A stretch of DNA of 33,317 bases from CAYHGX01 sp964356355 (GCA_964356355.1 CAYHGX010000016.1:1-33317); one strand, 5' to 3'. Counted from the first letter of the stretch, positions 1-9,222 are shown. The notes: generated from the letters alone by a model not told the origin. Program-made: numbers and translations.

Positions 1-33
1 CGCGCCCACTAATTTTTCTTCCAAATTTTTCAT
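1..33 (-). CDS. 5' end of a gene running off the left edge
   Basis: An open frame starts with ATG at 33-31 on the minus strand and runs off the window; only eleven codons are visible (MKNLEEKLVGA). A -10-like TATACT lies at 51-46 on the same strand, a few bases upstream of the ATG, which fits the short-leader pattern of other genes here. The product cannot be identified from this fragment, and it may not be a gene at all. Confidence 0.4.
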   Translation of the reverse strand, partial: MKNLEEKLVGA

Positions 34-282
34 GATTTAAATATTAGTATATTAGGCACAAATACTAACATGAACCACACGGAAAATCACGCGAAAACGG
101 CACCTAGAAGCCGTAAGTCACTAACTTCAACTTGCGTGTTTTTATAAATATTTTACGGTGAGCATTTACTCACCTGACGCTGTTTGGCCTGGCTCAAAAA
201 TAGAAGTTTTTTTCTCCACCAATTTTTCCTCTGATTCAAAAAAGGACGTAGGCTAAGCCCTCTAGGCACCTCCGGGATAGCC

Positions 283-807
283 CTATCTCCCTGGCATTTC
301 CGGCATTACGCTGGAACTGTTTTTAAAGGTAAAGGTGTGGCCCTCATTCACAACTTCGAGAGTTTGCACCTGATGCATATCAGAGAATTTAACATCCAAA
401 TTGTAATCGCCAATTCCCACATCGTGCGCCTCCTCACGTAATGTTTTTCCATTTTTATCCTTTAATTTCACCATGAAGCTGGTTGGTTTTTCTGCATATC
501 CCAAAAGTTTTGCTCCCTGCTCCATAAACATTGCATTCACCGCTACGGAAATTTTTGGCTGCACATCAACAGCATTGTCCTTATCTCTTCCAACAGCAGT
601 TGCCGGCTCAGCGCACCCAGCATGAAAGGCCCCAATGGCACTTAATACTAACGCTAACGCACGGGCTCTCACTGCGCTGCGCGGCCCCACCAGCCCCGCA
701 CTAATCCTAGCCTCTTCACTCAAAAACCCAGGCACAACAGCGCCCTCATCTGCTCTCAATTCCTCATCCCCAAAGCCTAATTGTTCATCTGCCCGAATAT
801 CTACCAT
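283..807 (-). CDS. Putative lipoprotein of unknown function
   Basis: The frame from ATG 807 encodes 174 residues. A hydrophobic stretch at residues 50-62 ends in AGC with the cysteine at 65, resembling a lipobox. That is far from residue 1, so a GTG at 672-670 (codon 46) is a plausible true start: it would put an Arg-containing n-region and hydrophobic core directly before the cysteine, about 20 residues in. The mature part (about 110 residues) contains a stretch resembling a small beta-sandwich (FMVKLKDKNGKTL, then VQTLEVVNEGHTFTFKN). I do not recognise the family. It is transcribed away from the 994-1806 gene. Confidence 0.5.
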   Translation of the reverse strand: MVDIRADEQLGFGDEELRADEGAVVPGFLSEEARISAGLVGPRSAVRARALALVLSAIGAFHAGCAEPATAVGRDKDNAVDVQPKISVAVNAMFMEQGAKLLGYAEKPTSFMVKLKDKNGKTLREEAHDVGIGDYNLDVKFSDMHQVQTLEVVNEGHTFTFKNSSSVMPEMPGR

Positions 808-939
808 ATAGATGACTTAAACTCATTCCCAACCGTACAATAAATCAATCAACAAGGCAACATGAAATGCCTGCCTCTCCTAAGCCACCCGCATAAAATC
901 ATTAGAAATCGACCGTTGACCAAAATGTGAAAACCATGT

Positions 940-984
940 AGGGTAAATGCCCTTGATTGGCAGTAAGCAGCCAGGATTTACCCT
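940..984. repeat. Inverted repeat just upstream of the 994 gene
   Basis: AGGGTAAAT at 940-948 is perfectly complementary to ATTTACCCT at 976-984. Inside the loop a second short stem (TGGC/GCCA) can form, giving a branched hairpin ending about 10 bases before the ATG at 994. There is no T-run after it, so it looks more like an operator or 5' leader structure than a terminator. Confidence 0.45.
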
Positions 985-993
985 CAAATCAAA

Positions 994-1806
994 ATGCCCA
1001 ACGAAGATTTAGATGCAGGCTTAGCAGATGTAACCGCAGCAGTAGATTCGGGCCCTTCTGATGGGGATATTGATGCAATGGTGGTTGTTTCCAGCGTCGA
1101 TTGTCACGAGTTTGATCCAAATGATCCCGCCTCTCTACAGGTGCTCGGGCTTACTCAGCAAACAGCCAGTGATGTTCAGCTGGTTTTCTCCGGTAGGGAA
1201 TGTAAGCCTATTTATCTCTCTCCGGCGCTCACTGCCGAATGCGACGGAAGTGAGCCGATTTCAGTTCAGTCCACCCTTCAATTTGAGGGGACACTTTTTG
1301 TGATGGAAAGGCAGGGAGGCTTCACTTTGAACGACGGACAGTTACTCTACAAAGCGGTGAAAGGCTCTTGTGGAGAATTTCCCGAAACCCAAATAAAGGC
1401 CATCGGGCTTAAGTTTAAACCAGCCGGACTTTCAGATTCCGACATTCAGGTTAAATTAGAAAGTGGCGATTATGGCGAACTTTTGGCGCGTGTTCACATT
1501 TGGACAGGTGAAGGCTCAGTGCAAACAATTGAAGGACATGAAATCATAAAACTATTGGCCAATCAGCAGGCTCTCATTTCACAAGGCGGCAAGGTCTTGG
1601 AAACTATTGAGTTCGATCCGGGCCGCCAACATGAATCTGTCCCCGCCACTGAAGGTGATAAGCAAACGGAAGTTCCACACAGCGGCAATAGAGGTTGCGA
1701 CACTACTCCCTCCTTATCACACGGTATCGACCCTATCATGATCGCAGTGTTGATCCTCTTAATGGGCCGAGGATTCCAGGACAAGATCAGGAAGTTGATG
1801 CAATAG
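994..1806 (+). CDS. Secreted/anchored hypothetical protein with C-terminal membrane anchor
   Basis: This encodes 270 residues. The N-terminus is Asp/Gly-rich and acidic (DAGLADVTAAVDSGPSDGD), like the linker that usually follows a lipoprotein signal, but no signal peptide is visible in the frame. A stop lies 30 bases upstream (TAA at 964), so the N-terminus may be truncated or the real start missing. The middle contains several cysteines and beta-type segments. The C-terminus has a Gly-Cys pair (residues about 234-235), a hydrophobic stretch (IMIAVLILLMG) and a basic tail (RGFQDKIRK). This resembles C-terminal sorting signals of the MYXO-CTERM kind in layout only. No family is recognised. The gene ends about 60 bases before the Rhs gene on the same strand. 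Confidence 0.55.
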   Translation: MPNEDLDAGLADVTAAVDSGPSDGDIDAMVVVSSVDCHEFDPNDPASLQVLGLTQQTASDVQLVFSGRECKPIYLSPALTAECDGSEPISVQSTLQFEGTLFVMERQGGFTLNDGQLLYKAVKGSCGEFPETQIKAIGLKFKPAGLSDSDIQVKLESGDYGELLARVHIWTGEGSVQTIEGHEIIKLLANQQALISQGGKVLETIEFDPGRQHESVPATEGDKQTEVPHSGNRGCDTTPSLSHGIDPIMIAVLILLMGRGFQDKIRKLMQ

Positions 1807-1866
1807 ATGATTATTTTCTTTTTGGAGACAATACCTATATTATGCGGATATTCGTAATGACTATTC

Positions 1867-4800
1867 GTGATTACAAAAGGCTCCTCTAGTTTTGCAAAAA
1901 GATCAGTAACAGGCATATTGATTTTTGTTTGTCTTTTTACTGAGACTTTCACCGCGTTTGCCGACGATATCTCGATCCAGACTCCTGCTTTAGAAACGGC
2001 AGTTATTGATCCTGCACCAGTTCCGACTAGTCAAATCGATCCCTCACCAACGATCCCGGACCTCGGAGAAAATGCTATTCAGCTTCAGGAGCCAGTGGTT
2101 ACAGATAATTTAACTCCAACCCAAAGCCTAACTCAACAATCACCTACAATCACTGACGCCCCCATTCTTACCGAAAGCGTTCCCTCACTTGAAATTCCCA
2201 CCCTGGAAATCCCCGAAATTATACCTCCTGATGTACAGTCACTCGCCGCCGTTGATGGCCAGCCACCCTCCGCCTATTATCCCGAGCGGGAACCGGCAAA
2301 GACCAATTTAGCTGTAAATACCGATCTCTCAACCGGTGCCCTTACTTATGACTATCCGATTTTTAGCCCTCCTGGTCGCAATGGCCTAAATCCTGAGCTA
2401 AGCCTTTCTTATAATAGTTATAACGCAGATAACGAAAGTATCCTCGGACTCGGTTGGAATTTAAACATTCCCTACATAGAGCGAATTCCGCGACTTGGAA
2501 CCATGAATATGTACAGCCAAAGTTATTTCAACTCTTCTCTTTCCGGCGAATTAACGGGAATTGATTTTGATGCCGACCAGCAACACGGAAAATACGGCGC
2601 CCAAACCGATTACGGTGATTTCTTGGACTATGAATTTAATGCCAACAACCAGTGGATTGTTAAGGATAAATATGGAAAAACCTACACTTTTGGAAGGGAT
2701 TTGAGTTCACGCCAAGTCGATCCCGATGATAATTCCAGGATTTACAGATGGTCTTTATCAGACATTACCGATTCCAATAACAATAAGATTTATTACACCT
2801 ACTTCAGGGATAGCGGTCAGCTATATCCTTCAATCATCTATTACAACAATGACGACGTAAACCAAGGTGCAAGGATAGTGTTTAACAGAGAAAACAGAGC
2901 GGATATTAGTGCTACCTATCATGCTGGCTTCGAGGTAAAAACCAGATTTAGGATAAACCGCATAGAAATCTCTTATGCCGCTTCCATTAAAAAAACATAT
3001 GACCTCGGATATACAGCCGGGGACAATAAGTACTCCTCACTGCTGGCAACTATTACGGAGGGAGGAGTCCAATCCACATTACCCGCAGACAGATTCGAAT
3101 ATAAAAATAACAATGACAGCAGAGGCTGGCAGAAAGATGCCAACTACATTCTTCCAGTGGATTTCCATAATTGGGCGGATCAACAGGCCGATAATGGCGT
3201 GAGGATTTTTGACGTCAACGGCGATGGTTATGATGATATTGTGCAGGGCAAACGTAGAGACATTGGTGGTTCAATTTATAATGTTTACATTAATAGGGCA
3301 GATGGTAGTGGTTGGGGATTAAATGCAAATTATAGTCTTCCAGAAGCCTTTATTGATGCAGATGGGAATGATACAGGCCTAAGAATTGGAGACGTGAATG
3401 GCGATGGTTTGGCTGACCTTTTGCCTAATGTAGGTGGTGCATATATTAATCGCGGAGATGGCACAGGTTGGAGCCAGAATAACGCCTATTCAACACCGGT
3501 TCGGTTTATTAACGCTAATAATCAGGACAACGGAGTAAGATTGGCCGATGTGAATGGAGATGGGTTAATAGATTTGATCTGGTCAAACAGTGGGCATCGA
3601 GCAGTTTATGTTAACAGGGGAGATGAAGCTGGTTGGGATGAATTATTTTGGGATGTACCTATTCGATTTGATGAGCATAAATCAGGCACTGCAGATTTAA
3701 ATGGTGACGGGTTGGCTGATCTCTACAGCTATGATCCTCTAATTTACACTTTCGAAGTCTATATCAATAAAGGAAAATTAGTACCCGGAAACTTTACTAT
3801 CTGGCAACAAGATGCAAATTACACTCTCCCACAAAATCCAAATATTCAGCCCTTTGTTTTTGATCCAGAATATTTGGATTTTAGAATTATTGATGTAAAC
3901 GGTGATGATTTGTCAGATTTAATTTTTCTTCCATGCAATGATTGCTGGACAAATAACGGAGGCTGGATCGGGAGGCAAGTATTCATAAATAAGGGTAACG
4001 GGGAAGGGTGGCAAAGGGATAATTCTTACGATAATAGGCTTCCAACTTCATTTTGGAATGGTTTTGCAGAGGCTACAGAAACGGGCGATGTGAATGGAGA
4101 TGGCATGATTGATTTTTTGACAACCAAAGAAGATGAAACCCCGGATAATCCAAGTGGTGTCTTTATCAATAGGGCAAGTAAAACAAACTTAATCAAAGAT
4201 ATCTACACAAGAGACGGAGGCCAAATAAGTGTAAGATATAAACCAAGCGCACAATACAAAAATGCGAATGGTACTTTAGCGAATCCCAGTCTGCCACTTG
4301 TAATGCAAACAGTTTACTCAATTGACACTCAAGATCGTGTCAATGGTGGACATATGGTAAATAGTTTTGGCTACGAAGGGGGAAAGTATTATTTTGGAAC
4401 ATCTTTGAAACGGAAATTCGCCGGATTTGGAGTAGTTAGCCGCACAGATTTGGCCAACAATCTTGAGAAAAGTTATTTTCATCAGGGTAATGGAAACGCT
4501 GCCAATGAGACTGGAGATAATTCTTCAAAAATCGGAATGATGTATTGGAAAGAAATTTTTGATAATACTGGTGTTGCCTATGAGAACAATATCAATAAAT
4601 GGGGGAGTACTAATCTCAATTGCGAAAATCGTATAAATGACCCCTGTGAGAGATCTTTTGTTTATAAGGAAAGATATGTTATCGATGATTTAGCCCACAG
4701 CCAATATTCCACGCCAAAGGCGAGTGCCTATAGCTATGACAGTCGCGGAAATTTAATTGAAGAAAGAACCTGCGGCACCTTTGCTGGCTTCCTTGCGAAC

Positions 4801-7800
4801 AACGATGTCCAATGTATTTTTGACAGGAAAGTCACTCAATTAACCTATGCCAATTATGGGAACGGGACAATTTCCGGTCTACCTTCATCTGAAACAGTCA
4901 GAGATGGCAATGCCGGTAAAGTTAAGGAAACAAAATACTATTATGATAATCTCCCGCTCGGCCAGCTCGCCGCCGGGAATAATACTCGTACTGAATATTG
5001 GAAAGGCGCTAATGATTACATCAATACTCAGAAGTCCTTTAATCAAAGCGGTCTATTAACCTCATCCGTGGATCCAAACGGTGGTGCTACCACCTATGCC
5101 TATGACCAGGATAATCTTTTCCCAACAGTATTAACCAATGCGCTAGGTCAGCGCACTGAAACCACTTATGATTATTTTTCTGGAAATACGCTAAGAACTA
5201 CTGATCCCAATGGAGCCATATTAGAAAACAGTTATGATGATTTTCAAAGAAAAACTGAGGGAAGACAATCCAGTAGTGATGGCCTCGGGCCATTAGTTGT
5301 GAAAAGCAGATACGCCTATTTCGATAATCAATCTCCGCGCTACATTCGGCAAACTGAATCCATTGATGCCAATACCACCAGAATTACCTACACCTATTTT
5401 GACGGTCTCAACCGAATCTTACAAAAAAGAACTTCCACCGAGCAGGCCAATGTGTTTTCAACAATTGATTACACCTACAACAACAAAGGACTTCTAAGTT
5501 CCACCTCTTTACCATATTTTTCCAATGGCACAGCAAATACCGCTCGCAATGCCAACAACAGCCTTTATGCCACAACCACCTACGATCCGCTTGGACGTGT
5601 TGTCTCAATTAGCAAGGCAACCGGAGTGATCTCATACACGTACGCAAACTGGAGATTGAGAGTTACCGATGAGAATAACAACGTCAAAGATTATTTTCAG
5701 GATAACTTCGATCAGCTCACCCAGGTAACAGAATATAATCAGGGAGTGGCCTACACTACCAGTTATCAATACAACCTTAATGGCGACCTCCTAGGCCTCA
5801 CCGATGCCGCCGGCAATGTCCAAAATTTCACCTATGATTCACTGGGACGAATGCTGTCTAAAGCTGATTTACACGCCGCAAACGACAATACCTACGGCAC
5901 CTGGTCCTACACCTACGATAATGCCGGTAATTTAGTAATTAAAACAGATCCCAAAAATCAAATCACAACCTACACCTATGATGCACTGAGTCGCCCGTTG
6001 GTGGAGGATTTTTCAATCGCTCCAGGTATCGAGGCGAAAAATACTTACGATCTTTGCCCCAACGGTATTGGCAGACTTTGCCGTATTGAGACACCAAAGG
6101 TAAGCACTAATTACCAATACGATAAGCTGGGAAATACAAGCAAGGAGCTGAAAACTATTGATTTGGTAGATTACCTAACCCAAACCACCTACAACTATCA
6201 GAATGCTCCTTCTTCTCTCACTTACCCTGATGGCACTCAGGTTGGATATAGTTATAACGCCGGCGGAAACATTGAATCTGTTACGAAAAATGGGGCGAAT
6301 TTGGTAACAAACATTGATTACAGCCCTCTGGGGCAGGTGAGCAGAGTAGTTTTGGCAAACGGAGTGACCACGCAAAACACCTACAATCAAAATGCTCTAT
6401 ACCGTTTAACTGCGAAATTAACAATAAATGCCCAGCATCAAAATCTCCAGAATTTAGCTTATACCTATGATGCTGTTGGCAACATCACTGATGTAAACGA
6501 CACCTCTCAAACCAACGCTTCCAAGCTGGCTCACTATGAATATGATAGTCTATATCGGCTCACCAGAGCCACGATCAGCAATTCCGGCAACGGCGCCGGC
6601 ACAAACTATATTAAGACCTTCACCTATGATCGAATTGGCAATATTACCAATAAATCCGATTTAGGCGCATATCTGTACCAAGGAAACGTTGGTAACAACT
6701 ACACAAATCCCCATGCAGTCACCTCAATTGCCGGCATTGCCGTGAGCTACGACCGCAACGGCAATGTGACCAATGATGGCCGGGGCCTCACCTTAGATTG
6801 GGACTACAACGACAGGCTCCTTAGTTCAACGAAAAACAATGTAGTTACCAACTATGTTTATGATTTCTCCGGCAACCGGGCCATGAAAGTGGTAGGCAGC
6901 GCGATAACTATCTATCCAAGTGACTATTTCGAGCTCGACGCCACCGGCACCACCAAGCACATCTACGCCGGTTCTGAGCTGGTAGCCACCATTGAATCGG
7001 ACAACAACACCGAAACTCTGTACTACCCACACTCCGACCACCTGGGCGGCTCCAGCGTGATCACAGATAGTGCCGGAGCAATGGTACAGCTCCTCGACTA
7101 CTACCCATTTGGCGAAACCAGAATTGATCGCAACTTCGCCGGCTCCACTGTTGATGAGTCCCACAAATTCACCGGCCAGGAGCTAGACGAAGACAGTGGC
7201 CTCTACTACTACGGCGCCCGCTACTACAGCCCAACAATAGGCCGCTTCCTGAGCCAGGATCCCGCCTCCGGCGACCTCGCCAACCCCCAAACCCTAAACA
7301 AGTACAGCTACGTGCTGAACAACCCACTGAGGTATACGGATCCCACGGGCATGTGGCCAACAATAGATGATGCGAGTAAATTCTTTGAAAGTGCTACGGA
7401 AGTTCTAAATAACATTGGTGATTTTTTGACCTTCGGACAATTTAGTAACTCTATAAATGAAGCAAAATCTGCTGGAGATCAAATTGCGGAACAAGGCTTA
7501 AATTTAAACACGGCCAGCAATGCTGCAGTGGCTATTGTAGAGGGGACTTTAAAGATTGGTGGATCTTCGCTGCTTGAAGGTTTTCTGTTGGGCAAGGGAA
7601 AAAGTTCACTTTTTAAAATGTTCAAGGACGCGATTGAAAAGTTTAAGGGAGGGGGTAGACTAGAAGGTGTACCAAAAAATTGGATTAAGAAGCCAACTAA
7701 TGGCAACGATGGTGTTATTTACCAGGATCCAGAAAATGCCCATAATTCAGTTAGAGTAATGGAGGCAAAGCCAAATAGTAAGTGGCCATCACAACAGAAA

Positions 7801-7914
7801 CCCTATGTTATTAACAGAAGCAATGGAAAACCATTGGATATAAATGGAAATCCAGTTCTTCGTGATTCTGCTGAGGCACATATCCCCAAAGATAAATTTA
7901 AATTTAAACCTTAA
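1867..7914 (+). CDS. Secreted SpvB/TcB-Rhs fusion protein with C-terminal toxin-like tip
   Basis: This encodes 2015 residues from GTG 1867; a signal peptide (basic start, hydrophobic core, cleavage near AFA-DD at about residue 31) supports the start. A TATATT box at 1836-1841 may be its -10. Order: Pro/Thr-rich linker to about 130; SpvB-like region (about 135-330); six FG-GAP/VCBS repeats with DxNGDGxxD motifs (about 449-750); a TcdB-middle-like segment (about 770-950); YD repeats (about 970-1720); and an Rhs core ending GLYYYGARYYSPTIGRFLSQ, then DPTG near 1828. In known TcB-TcC and Rhs proteins these parts form a hollow shell that encloses and self-cleaves off the C-terminal effector. Residues about 1829-2015 are the variable tip. 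It has a membrane-helix-like stretch and a last ~75 residues with HNSVRVM, SAEAHIP and KFKF motifs, seen in toxin tips of many Rhs proteins. Its activity is not known to me. Confidence 0.9.
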   Translation: MITKGSSSFAKRSVTGILIFVCLFTETFTAFADDISIQTPALETAVIDPAPVPTSQIDPSPTIPDLGENAIQLQEPVVTDNLTPTQSLTQQSPTITDAPILTESVPSLEIPTLEIPEIIPPDVQSLAAVDGQPPSAYYPEREPAKTNLAVNTDLSTGALTYDYPIFSPPGRNGLNPELSLSYNSYNADNESILGLGWNLNIPYIERIPRLGTMNMYSQSYFNSSLSGELTGIDFDADQQHGKYGAQTDYGDFLDYEFNANNQWIVKDKYGKTYTFGRDLSSRQVDPDDNSRIYRWSLSDITDSNNNKIYYTYFRDSGQLYPSIIYYNNDDVNQGARIVFNRENRADISATYHAGFEVKTRFRINRIEISYAASIKKTYDLGYTAGDNKYSSLLATITEGGVQSTLPADRFEYKNNNDSRGWQKDANYILPVDFHNWADQQADNGVRIFDVNGDGYDDIVQGKRRDIGGSIYNVYINRADGSGWGLNANYSLPEAFIDADGNDTGLRIGDVNGDGLADLLPNVGGAYINRGDGTGWSQNNAYSTPVRFINANNQDNGVRLADVNGDGLIDLIWSNSGHRAVYVNRGDEAGWDELFWDVPIRFDEHKSGTADLNGDGLADLYSYDPLIYTFEVYINKGKLVPGNFTIWQQDANYTLPQNPNIQPFVFDPEYLDFRIIDVNGDDLSDLIFLPCNDCWTNNGGWIGRQVFINKGNGEGWQRDNSYDNRLPTSFWNGFAEATETGDVNGDGMIDFLTTKEDETPDNPSGVFINRASKTNLIKDIYTRDGGQISVRYKPSAQYKNANGTLANPSLPLVMQTVYSIDTQDRVNGGHMVNSFGYEGGKYYFGTSLKRKFAGFGVVSRTDLANNLEKSYFHQGNGNAANETGDNSSKIGMMYWKEIFDNTGVAYENNINKWGSTNLNCENRINDPCERSFVYKERYVIDDLAHSQYSTPKASAYSYDSRGNLIEERTCGTFAGFLANNDVQCIFDRKVTQLTYANYGNGTISGLPSSETVRDGNAGKVKETKYYYDNLPLGQLAAGNNTRTEYWKGANDYINTQKSFNQSGLLTSSVDPNGGATTYAYDQDNLFPTVLTNALGQRTETTYDYFSGNTLRTTDPNGAILENSYDDFQRKTEGRQSSSDGLGPLVVKSRYAYFDNQSPRYIRQTESIDANTTRITYTYFDGLNRILQKRTSTEQANVFSTIDYTYNNKGLLSSTSLPYFSNGTANTARNANNSLYATTTYDPLGRVVSISKATGVISYTYANWRLRVTDENNNVKDYFQDNFDQLTQVTEYNQGVAYTTSYQYNLNGDLLGLTDAAGNVQNFTYDSLGRMLSKADLHAANDNTYGTWSYTYDNAGNLVIKTDPKNQITTYTYDALSRPLVEDFSIAPGIEAKNTYDLCPNGIGRLCRIETPKVSTNYQYDKLGNTSKELKTIDLVDYLTQTTYNYQNAPSSLTYPDGTQVGYSYNAGGNIESVTKNGANLVTNIDYSPLGQVSRVVLANGVTTQNTYNQNALYRLTAKLTINAQHQNLQNLAYTYDAVGNITDVNDTSQTNASKLAHYEYDSLYRLTRATISNSGNGAGTNYIKTFTYDRIGNITNKSDLGAYLYQGNVGNNYTNPHAVTSIAGIAVSYDRNGNVTNDGRGLTLDWDYNDRLLSSTKNNVVTNYVYDFSGNRAMKVVGSAITIYPSDYFELDATGTTKHIYAGSELVATIESDNNTETLYYPHSDHLGGSSVITDSAGAMVQLLDYYPFGETRIDRNFAGSTVDESHKFTGQELDEDSGLYYYGARYYSPTIGRFLSQDPASGDLANPQTLNKYSYVLNNPLRYTDPTGMWPTIDDASKFFESATEVLNNIGDFLTFGQFSNSINEAKSAGDQIAEQGLNLNTASNAAVAIVEGTLKIGGSSLLEGFLLGKGKSSLFKMFKDAIEKFKGGGRLEGVPKNWIKKPTNGNDGVIYQDPENAHNSVRVMEAKPNSKWPSQQKPYVINRSNGKPLDINGNPVLRDSAEAHIPKDKFKFKP

Positions 7915-7918
7915 ACAT

Positions 7919-8308
7919 ATGCCCCAATACGTCATCCCAACCGCAGAATGGTTAAAACTAATATTGAATGAAATTAGAGCCTTTTCTGATGTTGAATTTC
8001 AAGAAAAAATTTGGTTAAAAGGAGAAATGTTTGAGGAATTTCGGGGATCATACTCTGAATCAATGGCTGGACTTTTTGATGATTTAAATTTTGATGATTT
8101 CATAGACCTTTACGATAAGGAAAAATACTGTACGATGGATCAATTTTTCATGTTAAAAAAAATTCACGATGAATTGACTGGTTATGCAAATAGCTCTCCA
8201 GTACCTTTAGAGCCCAGCATTTTACTTGCAAATCCAAAGTGGAAAAAAGTACAATTACTGGCTCAAAAAACACTCGAAGCCTTTAATGAGAAGACTAAAG
8301 TTTTATGA
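7919..8308 (+). CDS. Putative immunity protein for the Rhs toxin tip
   Basis: ATG 7919 starts four bases after the Rhs stop codon, giving 129 residues. A longer in-frame start at 7844 would overlap the toxin coding sequence and is unlikely. The protein is acidic and probably cytoplasmic. It has the pattern FQEKIW (residues about 27-32), a FDDLNFDD motif, and a C-terminal PKWKKVQLLAQKTL helix. The same ordered motifs occur in the protein at 8712-9200, so the two are paralogues. The layout also recalls proteins annotated as the SCO4402 family in actinomycetes, from memory. Position directly behind the toxin tip is the main argument for an immunity role: it would bind and neutralise the tip in the producer cell. 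Confidence 0.75.
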   Translation: MPQYVIPTAEWLKLILNEIRAFSDVEFQEKIWLKGEMFEEFRGSYSESMAGLFDDLNFDDFIDLYDKEKYCTMDQFFMLKKIHDELTGYANSSPVPLEPSILLANPKWKKVQLLAQKTLEAFNEKTKVL

Positions 8309-8326
8309 TTTTAAATTTGAAACCAT

Positions 8327-8560
8327 ATGAAAGTTAAATATGATAAGTCGGTAGATGCGGTTTATATTAATTTAATAAATAAAGATAAAGGCACTTATAC
8401 TCTTAATACTCATTCTCTCGAAATTGATAACATTGTTCCTTTTGGAGATGTGAATATAGACTTCGATGGAAAAAATCTTATTGTTGGGATTGAAATTTTA
8501 AATGCAAGTAAATACTTATCAGAGGAGTCACTGGAAAGTCTGACCACACTCGAAGAATGA
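8327..8560 (+). CDS. DUF2283 domain protein
   Basis: This 77-residue protein matches the DUF2283 pattern throughout: an N-terminal KVKYDKSVDAVYINL strand and a C-terminal VNIDFDGKNLIVGIEILNAS segment. DUF2283 proteins are often paired with DUF4258 toxins as the antitoxin half; no DUF4258 gene is visible here. The gene follows the first immunity candidate by 18 bases, and its stop overlaps the start of the orphan toxin tip (ATGA at 8557-8560), which suggests coupled translation. It could be an accessory or second immunity protein; its role here is unknown. Confidence 0.85.
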   Translation: MKVKYDKSVDAVYINLINKDKGTYTLNTHSLEIDNIVPFGDVNIDFDGKNLIVGIEILNASKYLSEESLESLTTLEE

Positions 8561-8706
8561 AAATAGAAAATTCTAACCCTGGCCAGCAGGTAGATAATGT
8601 GAAGGTGCGAATTGATGGACATTACAAAGACGCAGGAGGCAGTAGAGTTCCAAGAAAATCACAAGAGTCTCATATTCCTGTGCACCGGTTTAGATATCCT
8701 AACTAA
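8557..8706 (+). CDS. Orphan Rhs toxin-tip fragment
   Basis: This short frame of 49 residues starts at ATG 8557, overlapping the DUF2283 stop, and ends at TAA 8704-8706. The last half (PRKSQESHIPVHRFRYPN) matches the end of the Rhs protein (LRDSAEAHIPKDKFKFKP) in motif order and spacing: basic-Ser-x-Glu-(Ser/Ala)-His-Ile-Pro, then Phe-(Arg/Lys)-(Tyr/Phe). It therefore looks like the distal piece of a second toxin of the same family that has lost its Rhs shell. It is followed by the second immunity paralogue, as expected of an orphan toxin/immunity cassette. It may be expressed as a short peptide, but is more likely a remnant or a donor for recombination with the main tip. Confidence 0.75.
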   Translation: MKIENSNPGQQVDNVKVRIDGHYKDAGGSRVPRKSQESHIPVHRFRYPN

Positions 8707-8711
8707 CTTTT

Positions 8712-9200
8712 ATGGCGATAAATATCAAGTCAAGACCATTATCTGAAATGTCAGAAGAAGAAGTGAATATATTAAGGCTCCTTTGGCGACAAGAGCTAAA
8801 AGAAAACTTGCAGGATTTAAGCTCGTTAGATTTTCAACGAAAGGTCTGGATAGAAAATTCATTACCAGAAATATGGTGGGATTGGGTAGAAGCCATCTGT
8901 GGATATTTTGATGATTTAGGTATGGATTATGATGACTCAAAAAAACAGGTTGGCCTCGAAGCTCATGTGAAATCGGGAGAGCTGACAAGCGCAGAAGCAG
9001 ATTTGCTCAGGCCATTCAACGATGCTTTTCATCTCTATACACGTGATACCCCAAATCACCCCACAATCGAAGAATATGAGAAAATCATAAATGATCCTGA
9101 ATGGATAAAAATCACAAAACTTGCCGGTGAAATTCTCAAGCAAATAGATTTTGATAAATTGCCATCAGAAGCTTATCCGGTTCACGAGATAGATAAATAA
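8712..9200 (+). CDS. Second putative immunity protein (paralogue of the 7919 gene)
   Basis: This encodes 162 residues from ATG 8712, five bases after the orphan tip. It shares with the 7919-8308 protein the ordered motifs LDFQRKVW (about residues 39-46), an acidic helix, GYFDDLGMDYDD, and a C-terminal PEWIKITKLAGEIL helix. The two are clearly diverged, as immunity proteins for different toxin variants should be. There is no signal peptide, so it is presumably cytoplasmic. By position it would be the cognate immunity protein of the orphan tip. The next gene starts 22 bases downstream on the same strand. Confidence 0.75.
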   Translation: MAINIKSRPLSEMSEEEVNILRLLWRQELKENLQDLSSLDFQRKVWIENSLPEIWWDWVEAICGYFDDLGMDYDDSKKQVGLEAHVKSGELTSAEADLLRPFNDAFHLYTRDTPNHPTIEEYEKIINDPEWIKITKLAGEILKQIDFDKLPSEAYPVHEIDK

Positions 9201-9222
9201 AATTATTTGTTAACAATTTTAT

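Noticed and set aside
5408..7706. Minus-strand open frames inside the Rhs gene
   Set aside because: They lie opposite repeat-rich Rhs coding sequence and have no domain or promoter.
7844..7918. N-terminal extension of the first immunity gene
   Set aside because: It would overlap the toxin-tip coding sequence by 70 bases in another frame; ATG 7919 follows the stop by four bases and starts the conserved part.
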